The notes under the pieces: model-generated
The model's input: the letters and a program-made list of their open reading frames with translations, nothing else
Database searches by the model: none
Told to the model about the DNA's origin: nothing
Origin: Notamacropus eugenii
Taxonomy: Eukaryota; Chordata; Mammalia; Diprotodontia; Macropodidae
Length of the DNA stretch: 64,000 nucleotides
Direction: 5' to 3'
NCBI RefSeq assembly: GCF_028372415.1
Contig: NC_092872.1
Coordinates: forward strand, 283,026,206 to 283,090,205
Program-made: the position numbers and the translations under genes
Shown: positions 41,038-51,229 of the stretch, one piece after another
Layout of the letters: each line of letters opens with the position of its first letter
Numbering within the stretch: the stretch's first letter is position 1

Positions 41038-41519
41038 TGAGAAGGTTCTAGGACCAGCCAACCAATCCTATGAGTCAAGGATGTTCTGAATAAGGTAGGC
41101 TCTCTGTTCCCACTAATAGCCATGAAGAACAAAAGCTTGGAGGTTCGAGTCTTGTGTGAGATGAACCTGGCATACTACCAGCCCCTATCACTATGAGAGA
41201 AAAATGGTGCCAAGAAATCAGAACAGCAAGCACACATCTACCCTTCCCACCCAGAACAAAGGCTATAGAAGAATAAACCAGGGGACCTAGCCTGGTGCTG
41301 GTTAAGCCTATTAAGAGCTGAGGCCTCAAGGAGGGCTAACCTATGCTTTCAATGGTACCAGGAGATTGTGGACTCTATACGTCCACAAGGAAGTCCATGA
41401 TTGTTCATGGACTCAAGTGTGATCCCTTTTGGTTCTATTCTATTGGGTTAAATAAAGCTTATCCTATTGACCATGTATTGTCAGTCTGAGCATTTACATG
41501 CATGCTTAAGATTCTTCCA
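41038..41519 (+). mobile_element. possible retroviral LTR
   Basis: A roughly 480-bp block bounded by TGAGAAG and CTTCCA (weakly inverted TG...CA ends). It has a TATA-like 'ggctatagaagaataaacc' near 41262 and AATAAA at 41452-41457. Downstream, 'tttttggtgaagataaac' has a TGGTG start that could be a tRNA primer-binding site. No TSD and no gag/pol sequence seen. This is a structural guess. Confidence 0.35.
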
Positions 41520-41845
41520 CTTTTTGGTGAAGATAAACATAAGGTTAACTCTGGTGTTCCCAGGGAAGACCTTGAGTTGGAGAAGATGTTAGAAAATGAC
41601 TTCCAAAGAAAAACCTAGTTCTCATGGCCCCAAAGCTCCAGGTCTCGCGAGTGGTTTATATTGGGGTGATAGGCCCGTGGAGACACAGAAGATTTGACAT
41701 GTGAGCCCAGGGGAGATATCTTGACAAATTCAGTCGTACTAAAGACAGGTCATGGATTTTGTCCATTTGTTGAACACCTCAATTAATGTCTTCCCCTAGG
41801 GTTTTATTGTGAGATGGACTTAACTCTGGGCTTTAAGGTAGTGTC
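41520..41845. other. unassigned DNA
   Basis: Could be internal sequence of the putative LTR element upstream. No coding similarity seen. Confidence 0.35.
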
Positions 41846-41849
41846 AGTT

Positions 41850-41985
41850 CCGACTAATCAATTTAATTCAATGAAAGATCTATTAAGCACCTGCTATGTG
41901 TAAGGCATCATACTAGACACTAAGAATGCCAAGGAAAAAAAACAACACAGTGACTGCCTTTAGGGAGCTTCTGTTCATTTGGGAA
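41850..41985 (-). mobile_element. L2 3' end, antisense
   Basis: 'gatctattaagcacctgcta' then 'tgtgtaaggcatcatactag' and 'cctttagggagcttctgttc'. Confidence 0.8.
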
Positions 41986-42020
41986 TAGAAGGGGTAAATG
42001 CATTCGTAACTAAACAAGTC

Positions 42021-42033
42021 CATGTAACATAAG
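42021..42033 (+). repeat. target-site duplication, left, antisense MAR1-like SINE
   Basis: catgtaacataag here; catgtaatataag at 42346-42358 (12 of 13). Confidence 0.8.
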
Positions 42034-42345
42034 TGTGTTCGTCCTTGGTTGCTGAAGAAGACCATGCCATCAGAGAAGTAATGACATGACTTGCACTTGA
42101 CTTTGTTTTGAGTGAGGGAGGGCTGTGCAGGTCACCAGCCTCACTTCTCCTCCAGAACCATCTGAATCCAGTGACCAGATATTCATCAGGATGACTGGAG
42201 ATGACCCAGGATGAGACAATTGGGGTTAAGTGACTTGCCCAAGGTCACAGAGCTGGTGAGTGTCAAGTGTCTGAGGTGAGATTTGAACTCAGGTCCTCCT
42301 GACTCCTGCACTGGTGCTCTATACACTGTACCACCTAGCTACCCC
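42034..42345 (-). mobile_element. MAR1-like SINE, antisense, full length
   Basis: Reverse complement of the element at 27046-27357, and also 312 bases long. It has the tail at left ('tgttcgtccttggttgctga', 'agaagaccatgccatcagag'), the core 'gtgacttgcccaaggtcaca', then the B box ('gagatttgaactcaggtcct') and A box region ('gctctatacactgtaccacc') at right. Confidence 0.87.
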
Positions 42346-42358
42346 CATGTAATATAAG
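42346..42358 (+). repeat. target-site duplication, right, antisense MAR1-like SINE
   Basis: Pairs with 42021-42033. Confidence 0.8.
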
Positions 42359-42775
42359 AAAGTAAAGGGGAAAGGAGAGATCCATCAGTGTGGAAAGAGT
42401 ATAGTCTAAAGGGGACATGGAGCCAGCTCTCACCAGCTCCTGAGAGCTGATTTTTACATGTTCTGTGTGAGCATTCATTACAAATCAGGGTTTGGTGTAT
42501 TGTTTGGTTTTGATGATTACCTCATCTTTAGAAAGTATTAATAATGCAGATTAAATTTAAAATAATGTGTTCAGACCTTTTTTTCCATAGAGCCTGGCTG
42601 TTAAACATTTATCAACTATTGTTGGAGCTTCTCAGGAAGGAAGTAGAAGACTCAGGGAATGAAGTCTGCTCTGGATCCAGGGATAGATACTGCCCCCAAG
42701 CAGGGCAGCTGTCAAGATGCCCATCTGGCTTCCACTCAGCCTTTGTTGCTGGGTCTCAAATGAGATAATCTACTG
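42359..42775. other. unassigned DNA
   Basis: No repeat recognised. The 74-codon plus frame at 42544-42768 has no known motif. Confidence 0.4.
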
Positions 42776-42777
42776 TG

Positions 42778-42810
42778 ATATATCTATCTATATCTATATC
42801 TATATATATG

Positions 42811-42849
<39 letters not shown>
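42778..42849. repeat. (TATC)n/(TA)n/(GA)n compound microsatellite
   Basis: tatctatcta, then tatatata, then about 14 GA units. Confidence 0.95.
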
Positions 42850-42984
42850 CTCTACAGACCTCGAAGATAGTTAACTATCATTGCCATGACTGACTTATCT
42901 ATTGTGAAGTTCACATCATAACCAGGAAGTCGGTGCTCATTAAGGTATGGTCCATTTCATTCAAGGCTCAAGGCTACCCAGTAT

Positions 42985-43147
42985 CTATTTTGTATCTCTA
43001 TCAATGGACATGTTGCCTTGCTCTTTAGAATATAAGCTCCTTGAGGGCAGGAACTTTTCATTTTTGTTTTCGTATCTCCAGGGATTGAACTAGACCTGAT
43101 GGTATTTAATAAATGCCTGTTGATAATTGATTCATTCATTCATCAAT
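42985..43147 (+). mobile_element. L2 3' terminus
   Basis: 'aatataagctccttgagggc' and 'ggtatttaataaatgcctgt' followed by 'tgataattga'. Confidence 0.85.
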
Positions 43148-43189
43148 CATTACTTCCAGGCTTATCATACCAAGTGCCTTCTTTTTCTG

Positions 43190-43270
43190 TGTTTGTTTTA
43201 AATTAATTTTTGTTCAATGAACACAAATTTTTTCCTCCCTTTTACCTCCCCTCACTAATGGAAAAATATG
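43190..43270 (-). mobile_element. L1 3' terminus, antisense
   Basis: 'aattaatttttgttcaatga' followed by 'acacaaattttttcctccc' is the reverse complement of the L1 3' tail type at 35230-35300. Confidence 0.55.
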
Positions 43271-44335
43271 ACTTCTCTGGGCCACTTCTTTTTACCTAGG
43301 AGATATAAGATGAAGTTTATGAACTTATTCCAGACTATCCTTGATTTTTCCACTCATTTCATTCTTATTCATTCTTCAAAACTGTAAAGACTGTAAGCTA
43401 GGTGACATACAAGAGATCGACCAGGGAAAAGGAGAAAGGAAGTATAGGTAGGTTCTTTTTTTTTTTCTTATTGGATCTTAAATATATAATAAAATTGAAA
43501 ACTGAGGCTCCCCTTTAAAGGTCAATGATATCCATACCATATTCTTCCATTGAAATTCTTGGCCCACTGAGATGAATTTCCCCAAGCATCTGGATCTATT
43601 GGGTAAAATCTATGGGAAATATATCCCACAGAGACTTGAAATTTAAAGATGACTTCAGTGACTGCTGCATTACTAAAAATCTTTGTATGCACTGGGATTT
43701 TACCCCATTCACTTAATTCCAATGATGAGAGAGCCTGTAAAAGAGAGCACAAATATTTATGTACAATGAAATAGGAAAGCCAGCCAGGAGTAAACACATG
43801 TAGAAACATGATAAGCTGACAGAGAAAGCCCAGTGCTCAACTGAATGGTAGCCAAGATGAAAGCCCCCAAGTGTAAAGATGGCTGAAAAGAACAGGAACT
43901 CCCCTGAGTCTTGAGTTCCCAGGTTCTATTTCCATCTTAGCATCAGCATGACTCAGCCTGGTTCTTTTCCCCAAAAGGTATTTATCACAACTTCCAAGGA
44001 TCAAACTTTTGTCCATGGGAATTCCTTGCCTTTCCCAGTCTGAGTCTTTCATCCCTCTATGATCATTCAGTGGGAAACTAGGGGAGAGGAGGGATGACTT
44101 TTCACATGACAAGAGTAGATAACTGCTTGCCTGTGGGGTAGGATTTGAGTTACTCTGAGACAGCTCTGTAGCTAAAGGGAAACTCCTCTGTCTGATTAAC
44201 TGATCCTGAAAGTTCAACATTAGAGATTCATTGCTCTGATGATAGACTTTTTGTTCCCTGCTAAAATGAAAAATTCCCTGAAAAAGGGAGCCTTTGTAAT
44301 GAAGCAGGTACCCCTTAGCTTGGGGTAGGGGAAAA
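43271..44335. other. unassigned DNA
   Basis: No repeat recognised. On the minus strand 43837-44335 is continuously open as the lower half of the 215-codon frame starting at 44484, rich in Ser, Leu and Pro with no domain I know. Confidence 0.4.
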
Positions 44336-44339
44336 GATA

Positions 44340-44790
44340 GCACATGAGTGGAGACTTGAAAGGAACTGGGGGATGGGCTAAGATTTCCAAGAGGTAAAGG
44401 AGGGGTCAAAGAAAAAGCACACCGAAGGTTTGTGGGGCCACCTATGCAAAGGCATAGAGATGGGACAAGATGGGAACATAACACATCCCATCAGCAAAAA
44501 ATGTCCAACAGTAATGAGGCTGCTTTGGCTGAAATGTAATGTGTGATCAGCCTGAAGTACTGATTGTACTCAGTTTGTAAAAAAGCAACGTCAACAAAGA
44601 GTCTATCTTGTCCTAGAGGCAACAGAGGGACTCTGGCTCTTCTGGAGCAGAGAAATGAAAAGGGCACACTGTGTTTTGGAAAAATCTCAGCTGTGTTGAG
44701 GGGAAGGTGAGAGGCTAGGTGTAACAAGAATGAGATGTCATTCTTCGATCTAGAAAATCTTTTAAAACATAGAGCAGCTCCAGAGATGCA
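44340..44790 (-). mobile_element. L2 ORF2 relic, antisense
   Basis: 'cacctatgcaaaggcataga' then 'gatgggacaag', 'gctgctttggctgaaatgta' and 'tcttgtcctagaggcaacag' follow the reverse strand of L2 ORF2. Two minus-strand frames (44946-44491 and 44484-43837) share one reading frame, broken by a single stop, and the upper one reads 'RLITHYISA' where L2 ORF2 has a similar LITHYT-like motif. This explains at least part of the open frame as transposon-derived. Confidence 0.55.
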
Positions 44791-44989
44791 GAGTTTGGAC
44801 AATCTGAATTTTGTTAACTTGAAGGCATGAAGATCCAAGACTAAACAAGGTTGATGCCCAAGTTTCATACTTGGTAGGATCGTCCAACGATTAACTGAAG
44901 CCCTCCTGCTGCGGGGCAGGTCGACCTCTCTTTCACTTCCGCCCATTAGCTCCCAGTTCTACATCATGGAGCTAAGCATTCTGAGGGCT

Positions 44990-45145
44990 TATCTCCCTTT
45001 CTTGAGCTTCAGGCAATGGCTCCATCTGTGCCTCTCTATGACTGTCCCCTTTGTGCTGACTCCGTCCTCTGGGTCAGGCAAAACAAGCCTCCACTTTCTT
45101 CCATAGGATCATTTTTGAAATGCTTGAGGATAGTTTTGTGCCCTT
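44990..45145 (+). mobile_element. CR1/L3 LINE fragment
   Basis: 'gtcctctgggtcaggcaaaa', 'caagcctccactttcttcca' and 'tgaaatgcttgaggatagtt'. Confidence 0.55.
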
Positions 45146-45149
45146 TCCA

Positions 45150-45290
45150 TTTGCATACCATCTCCCTCTCTTAACAGAATGGAAGTTTCCTGGGTTAGGC
45201 ACTGCTTGTTGCTTTATCTTTGTATCCCTGATGCTCAGCACAGTTCTTTCCATCTAGAAGGCATCTAATTCATGCTTATTAGCTTGAACT
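45150..45290 (+). mobile_element. L2 3' terminus
   Basis: 'ctttgtatccctgatgctca' then 'gcacagttctttccatctag'. Confidence 0.7.
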
Positions 45291-45640
45291 AGATCAGATG
45301 TTTAGAGAAGATTTGGGAAGAGAATAATAGCTAGCCACCTTATTACTAGTTGTAGTCAATTCGATTCAATTGAACAGATAAGTATATATGTGGCAATTTG
45401 GGGAAGATGAGAGATGGGGTCTGAGCAACTTGAAAGATCAGAAAAAGTTTGCCTTAAGATGTGGCATCAGAGTGGAGACCTAACAGAAGCTTGGAGGTGA
45501 TATGTGCTTGGCTCAGAGAGGCGACTGGGGCAAAGTGACAGGGTGGGAGATGGAATGCTGAGTTTATGAACTAGCAAGTAGCCCAGTTCATCTACAATGT
45601 TGAGTGTGTGGAGAAGGAATGTTCTATCCATCTCTGTTCC
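45291..45640. other. unassigned DNA
   Basis: No repeat or gene recognised. Confidence 0.35.
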
Positions 45641-45646
45641 TCCTTT

Positions 45647-45708
45647 CTGTCTCTCTCTGTCCATCTGTCCCTCTCTGTCTCTGTCTGTCTGTCTGTCTGT
45701 CTGTCTCC
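45647..45708. repeat. (CTGT)n-rich microsatellite
   Basis: ctct/ctgt runs ending in six consecutive CTGT units. Gives the artefactual Arg/Asp/Thr-repeat minus frame at 45467-45718. Confidence 0.93.
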
Positions 45709-45734
45709 ATTCTTTCACTTATTTAAAACTGTTC

Positions 45735-45855
45735 TTTGTAACTTCCTTTAGGGAAAAGATTATTTTATTTATGTTTCCAGCATTCTTGTGCCTAGTACAA
45801 TGCCTTTCATAAGGACACCAAATGCTTAATAAATGTTCATTTAATTGAACTGGAT
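45735..45855 (+). mobile_element. L2 3' terminus
   Basis: 'cattcttgtgcctagtacaa' and 'caaatgcttaataaatgttc'. Confidence 0.75.
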
Positions 45856-45869
45856 TGACTACATCTGGA

Positions 45870-46490
45870 AAGGGAAATTGAAGTCAAAAGTTAAAGTGCT
45901 TTAAATGTCAAGCCAAAGAGTTGTATTTTAGGCTAGACATGTTTGGGAGCCATTGCTGGTCCCAAAGAAGGGGGGAAGTGTCAGATTTGGGCTTCAGGAG
46001 GACTTTTGGCAATTTTGTAGAAGATGAAATGGTGTGAGAAGAGATTCTTAGATGAGTCAAATTAAGAAACTTCCCTATTAGTCCAGGTGACAGATAAAGA
46101 GGGAGGGGGGTTCAAGTAAGAGAAATGGATGGAGTTTATGTATGCTGTAAAGGTAAAATTGACCAAGATTAAAAGAAACTGATAAAAATTGACAAACATG
46201 AGTAACTTTCTGGATAAGGGCTAAGAAGGAAACGGAAACATAGAGATGACTCTAAGGCTATGAACCTCATTGATTGGAAGTGTAGCTGTGCCCCCCAGAA
46301 ATGGGGAAATTTGGAAGAAATGTGGGTTTAGAAGGGAAGACAATGAACCTCATTTTGGACAGGATGAGTTTGAGATGTTTATGGCACATGCAAGTGAAGC
46401 AAGACTGAAGTTCAGGAGAGAGACTGGGGCTGGTTATATGGTTCTAAGAGTAATAAAGGTTCTTAGGAAACTTTCATTCTAATTAGTGAA
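45870..46490 (-). mobile_element. L2 ORF2 relic, antisense
   Basis: 'gttgtattttaggctagaca' then 'tgtttgggagcc', and 'cctcattttggacaggatga' then 'gtttgagatgtttatggcac', follow the reverse strand of L2 ORF2. Confidence 0.7.
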
Positions 46491-46499
46491 GATAGCACA

Positions 46500-47600
46500 C
46501 CAAAGCGGGAGGGGAAAAGAGATGAAGGTGCCAAGAGTAGGGAAAAGGTAGAGAAAGTCTGAGAGGAGGGTCAAGAGTAGACCTGGAGGGAGGGAGGAGA
46601 ATAAAATAAGACTTATGGAAGTGATTGTAGAAAACTGAAAACAAATAAATTAGTAATAATTTTTAAAAAGGGTAGAAAAACTAAAAAATAGAATAGACCT
46701 GGAGAGGAATAAAGACATGGCTGGCTTGGGGCCCCCTTTCAAATGGAGGTTCTGGGAGGAGTCATCGAATTAGCAGGAGAGAATGAAGGGGCAGAGGGTG
46801 CATCCAATGTGTGAAGTCCAGGGACAGAGTGAGCTTCCAGGATAAAGTGGTCTGTATTGGCACATATGCATGGGACACTTTATAATGTATTTCCTTTTGT
46901 AATTGAATAATGGGAACAAGGAAGGGTTACTGAAAGTCAAGGGGTAGGGAATTAGAAAGGTTGGAAATCCTTGCACCATGTCTTAGCTTTGGGGGCTGCC
47001 ATGTTACATTTTTTATTTAGAAATGGAAACAGGTAAAGATGGAGGCAGAATTGGTGACAGAGATAGAGGCAGGGGCAGAAATGGAGACAGAGGTAAAGAT
47101 AGATTAGCCTATATTTACCCTGCTCTGGGGAGTTGGGGAGAGGAAGGGGAGGTTCAGAACTGGTCCTTTGGTAGCTGTCTTCTCCAGTGCATTGTGCCTT
47201 TGGTCTTTGGAGTCAGGGTCCCAAATGATACACCATACAGAAAGAAACCTCAGAGGAAGCCCAGAATCTCTAGGGCTCCCCTACAAAAAAAAACTAAACA
47301 GTCTTGACAGCTGTAGGTAGGATATGTTTCCAAAGTCAACTTAACAGCATCAGAAGAGGTGGGCACCATAAACTCCAACTCCTGGCATTCACCACTCTAG
47401 TGTCCCAAGAGAATAGTGCTGAGCCTTGTGGCCTCAACTTTCCACTGCTACCATTTCCACCTCCACTTCTTCCAGAATCTATAATTTTCCCATTACGGGT
47501 GCTGCTTCCACCAATGGTATTCACAAACCTTCCTCCCCTTTGTGGATACTCTAATAAACCTAACTGGCATGTAGACAGCACTTGAAAGTGTGTAACCCAT
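46500..47600. other. unassigned DNA
   Basis: Purine-rich at the left and nearly repeat-free elsewhere. A (GGCAGAGACA)-like purine patch lies at 47023-47100. Several short ORFs have no recognised motif. Confidence 0.35.
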
Positions 47601-47604
47601 TTTC

Positions 47605-47710
47605 CATATATGATTTCATTCAAACTTCACTACAACTCCATGAGACAAGCATTGCAAGTAGTAAGCTTCTCTCTGCTTTTCAGATAAGAAAATTGAGATT
47701 CAGAGAAAGA
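47605..47710 (-). mobile_element. MIR fragment, antisense
   Basis: 'aaacttcactacaactccat' then 'gagacaagcattgcaagtag' and 'ttttcagataagaaaattga'. Confidence 0.6.
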
Positions 47711-47711
47711 A

Positions 47712-47890
47712 TTAGGAACATAGATTCAGGGCTGGAAGATTGAAGCCAACCTCTCATTTTAAAAGTTAAGGAAACAAACCCAGGGAGGGGAAGTGAATGG
47801 TCCAATATTACATCGCTGGAAAGTACCAGGAGCAAAATTTGAACCCAGATCTTCCTGCTTCCAAGTGCAGCCCTCTCCTCTGTGGCCACA
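47712..47890 (-). mobile_element. MIR SINE, antisense
   Basis: 'acatagattcagggctggaa', 'aaatttgaacccagatcttc' and 'ctgcttccaagtgcagccct'. Tandem to the previous MIR. Confidence 0.75.
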
Positions 47891-48435
47891 CCTCTTGAAG
47901 GCTAAATGGATTCAGGAGAATTCATCCACCATACTGGGACTGTGTAACATCACTCACTTAGTTTATGGATTTTTCTGGAAGAATGAGTATATCCCACCCT
48001 TACTCCTCTTAAGAAAAGAAAAGAACCTTATGGAAAGAAAACCAGTTTAGGGGAAATTCTTTGTTCCTTCCTGTCACATTGAATAGAGAAGGTGTCAGAT
48101 TTGTCTCTGCCATCTCTCTCAGCCACCGAAGCCTCCCTATTTATATAACTCTAAAGCTGAATAGTAATTCTGTAATACTAATACAGAGACAAAGGAGGTA
48201 AAATGTGGTTATCCTCTCTATTATGGAGCTAATACAATATAGAAGGCCACTAATCAGATCCCAAAACAGCCTGTAGGAGAACCAATTGATCACCAATAAA
48301 TCCATAGAAATTGCCAATCTGGGGACTCCAATACAGAGTTCTATAAGCCACCTAAGGAAGTATGGAGAGGAGGCAGAGAACACAAGCTGCTCAGAGTATA
48401 CTCTCTGGGAAAGGCAGAATTGCATTAGGGGTAGC
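47891..48435. other. unassigned DNA
   Basis: No repeat recognised. Confidence 0.4.
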
Positions 48436-48439
48436 ATTA

Positions 48440-48530
48440 GATTGGGGATCAGAAAGACCTGGGTTCAAATTCTGCTACCTCCCAGAGTATCACAGACAAA
48501 TCTTGGCCAACCTTTCTGAGACATAAACAA
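48440..48530 (+). mobile_element. MIR 5' part
   Basis: 'ttggggatcagaaagacctg' followed by 'ggttcaaattctgc' (B-box-like). Confidence 0.65.
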
Positions 48531-48727
48531 TTCTCGAAGACTTTTCTACTGAGCTAAAGACAGTTGGAATGGAGTACAGGGAAAGTTGTCTTTTGTTATA
48601 ATGAGAACACGTCCTTAATGGATTAACTTGCTTTAAGCACCAGATGTATTAGGAGGGAGGGGATCTGCGTAGAGGTAGACACAAAGTTCCTTTTGCAATA
48701 GATTGTTTCCCCCTTTCTGCATCACCC

Positions 48728-48820
48728 ATTTGACCTTATCAGAGTCACTTATCCTCAGTTTCTTCCTCTATAAAATAAGGGAGTTGGACCAGGAGCTCTA
48801 ATCTGAAGATGATTACAGAG
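48728..48820 (+). mobile_element. MIR 3' part
   Basis: 'cctcagtttcttcctctata' then 'aaataagggagttggaccag'. Confidence 0.7.
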
Positions 48821-48833
48821 GCATTTGTTTGTC

Positions 48834-48965
48834 ATAGAACCACAGAATTTGAGAGCCAGAAAGGACCCATTCCTACTAAAAGGAATCCCCACTTCCATCT
48901 CATAGACAAGTAGTCATCCAGCCTGTGCTTGAAGACTTCCAAAGAGCAGAGGTAAAACATGGGTA
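48834..48965 (+). mobile_element. CR1/L3 LINE fragment
   Basis: 'catagaaccacagaatttga', 'gacaagtagtcatccagcct' and 'gtgcttgaagacttccaaag'. Confidence 0.7.
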
Positions 48966-50455
48966 TTGAGGTCCTTTATTTAAATGCAGGAAGCGTATTC
49001 TGATGGTGAGAGAGGTGGGCTGAATTATCAGTGTCTGCACGCGGCTCCCTTCTTCTCCCTCCCTTAGTGGAGGCGGAGCTTCCTTTCAGCTCACACCTCC
49101 CTCAGGGGCAGAGCTTTCTTTTAAACCCTGGTGCACCCCCTAATGTGGTTGCCAGTGGTTTGGATGTGAAAGAAGGCTTAACCAAGCTTGTAGCCTGGAG
49201 CTTCAGATCCCCTCCTGTCTCAGGAGGAGGCCAGCCCTGAATATTATTCTCTTTCAACCTCTGATGCACTGGATTCTCAAATATGCTGCTCAAACCCCAG
49301 TCCATTTGCATTGGCAAAATTGAAAGTGGGTTTATAAAATGTCAATATTTTCTCATCTGTTTCATTTCCGGGCACCCTCCCTCCACCCCAGCCTCTTCAC
49401 TAGCATTTAAATTTGCAGACCTGGCACAGGCTCTGATGGCCATCTGAATTTTAATCTACTGTTGCCCATAGGCTGAAAAACATTGACAACAGTATTGTTT
49501 ACAGAAATCACATTTTAAAGTGGTCTGCCCAACCCAGGAAGGGGTAAGGGAGGCAGGAGCCGCTGGGCAGGCTTGGCAATCAGTTCTCTGCTAGGAAATG
49601 GGCAGGGTAAGGGAGCAAACAGTATGAAGAACATTAAGGGAGAGGATCTCAGTTCTCTAAAGTCCCCAAGGCTGTCTCCCTACCAAGCCTGTTCTCTATC
49701 TCAGATGGCCACTGCACAACTCCCCAGGGCTCATCCCTGTAGGTATCTGGCAGGGACTTGACTCAAGCCACGATGAAAGAGTTTAGCATCTCAGCTTCAG
49801 CTGGGAGGTTGTTCCAGCCCCAGCTGCTCAGTCTCTCAAACTCTGAGTGTTCAGCTTGCTTGAATTGGTTTCCACTTCCTCCCAAGGTCAAGGTCAAAGA
49901 TTCGCTGAGCAGTTTGCCCTCAGGTCAAGTCTGAGATCCTGCCTCCCCTCACCCCCAGTTTAGAGAAAGCTGGAAAAGGGACACCAGCCCGAAGACCGGC
50001 CAGCTCACCTCACTTCTGGTCTTTGAGTCCAGCTCCAATAGGTGGCTCGTGTAAAGACTTTGTAGCAAATCTACTGACAGAATGGGTAGCCAGCACCCTC
50101 CTTTTCCTTCTGTTGTGTGCCTTTGATATTTTGAGATTCCAGTTTTCATCCCGTGAACAAACCCTCAGCACCTACTGGTCTGAACAGCACCATGACCCTG
50201 TAAACAGGCTTTTAGAGCTGCTATAACCGCTGAATTCACCATCCTGCAGCCAGCATAGTGATGAGCATCCTCACCTTGGATTAGAGGAGTCAACCGTTAA
50301 TCTTTTGCATTTTAAATCTGCCATATCTAAAGGTCAGTGAGGTTTCCAAGGGACAGGATGGTTTGGAATGTAGAGAGCCTCCTGTCTTATTTCCTAAAGA
50401 AAGTCAATCCCATTGGGGACTACCCTTTGCTAAGACCCACCATGTTGGCTACAAT
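48966..50455. other. unassigned, repeat-poor DNA
   Basis: About 1.5 kb with no family recognised. GC-richer around 49030-49240 and 49900-50020. AT-rich with 'gacaacagtattgtttacag' near 49485-49505. No ORF stands out. Confidence 0.45.
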
Positions 50456-50456
50456 T

Positions 50457-50512
50457 GAGAGAGGGAGGGAGGGAGGGTAAGAGGGAGGGAGGAAAAGAAG
50501 GAGGGACAAAAC
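50457..50512 (+). other. (GGGA)n tract with G-quadruplex motif
   Basis: Four GGG runs separated by single A's at 50463-50477, followed by further GGG runs. This fits the strict G3-N1-7 quadruplex pattern on the plus strand. Confidence 0.85.
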
Positions 50513-50549
50513 ATTCTGCTCTTCCCAAGCACCCAGAAGGGTCTTGCAA

Positions 50550-50602
50550 TTTCATGGAATCCTAAATTTAGAGCTTGACCCAACCTCAGACATCACCTGA
50601 TC
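50550..50602 (-). mobile_element. MIR, antisense, left part split by hAT
   Basis: 'ttcatggaatcctaaattta' then 'gagcttgacccaacctcaga'. Resumes at 50825. Confidence 0.6.
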
Positions 50603-50824
50603 CACAGGTGTCACCCACGGGGCGCATGGGCAGCAGGTGTCTGGTCATACTCCCAGTGCATTCCAAATGAGATTACAGTGTCATTGGGAGATATTTAACA
50701 AAATAAATTTTTAAAATATCAAAATAAAGATAATATGACATTTTAAAATTAAGTCAGTCTGGGGCATGCAGAGGTCCTTGTGATGGCTTTGTGGCCCCTT
50801 TCCTATTGGAGTCTGACACCAGTG
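50603..50824 (+). mobile_element. non-autonomous hAT-type transposon nested in MIR
   Basis: Ends are inverted: CACaGGTGTCAccCaC at left and the reverse complement CACTGGTGTCAGACTC at right. The interior ('gagatatttaacaaaataaa' and 'tgacattttaaaattaagtc', then 'gtggcccctttcctattgga') matches a non-coding hAT-type family with 'ggcccc' motifs. The flanking 8-mers are too diverged for a firm TSD. Confidence 0.65.
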
Positions 50825-50920
50825 ATCTAGCCCAACATCCCACCCCAAATTGTTTCACAGATGAAGAAACTGAGGTCCACAAGGTCACCCACGTAGTCAG
50901 TGATGCAGCTGCTGTCTCCA
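50825..50920 (-). mobile_element. MIR, antisense, right part
   Basis: 'atctagcccaacatcccacc' and 'tcacagatgaagaaactgag' followed by 'gtccacaaggtcaccca'. Continues the MIR broken at 50602. Confidence 0.7.
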
Positions 50921-50934
50921 ACTCCAGATCTAAT

Positions 50935-51010
50935 TCAATGTTTATTAAATTACTTAGTTTGAGGCTCAGGTCTAGCCTGAGTACTGGAGATACAGATAGA
51001 AAGTTTCTTC
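50935..51010 (-). mobile_element. L2 3' end, antisense, diverged
   Basis: 'caatgtttattaaattactt' then 'gagtactggagatacagata'. Confidence 0.5.
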
Positions 51011-51229
51011 CTTCCTGGTGCATCCTCAACTGGGAGGATGCACGTCACAGACTAGGAAAATTGAAGGAAAGTATCCAAGAGAGACAGAGAGATGAAGAAA
51101 GACAGGGAAAGGGTGCACACCAGGCCCTGGGTGGAGGGGGTCTGGGTGGACCTGGCTTAGGAGGTAGGATTAGGCCTCGGAGACTGGTGCTGACCACTGG
51201 GTAGCACTGCTCAAGCAGACTTCGGGGAG

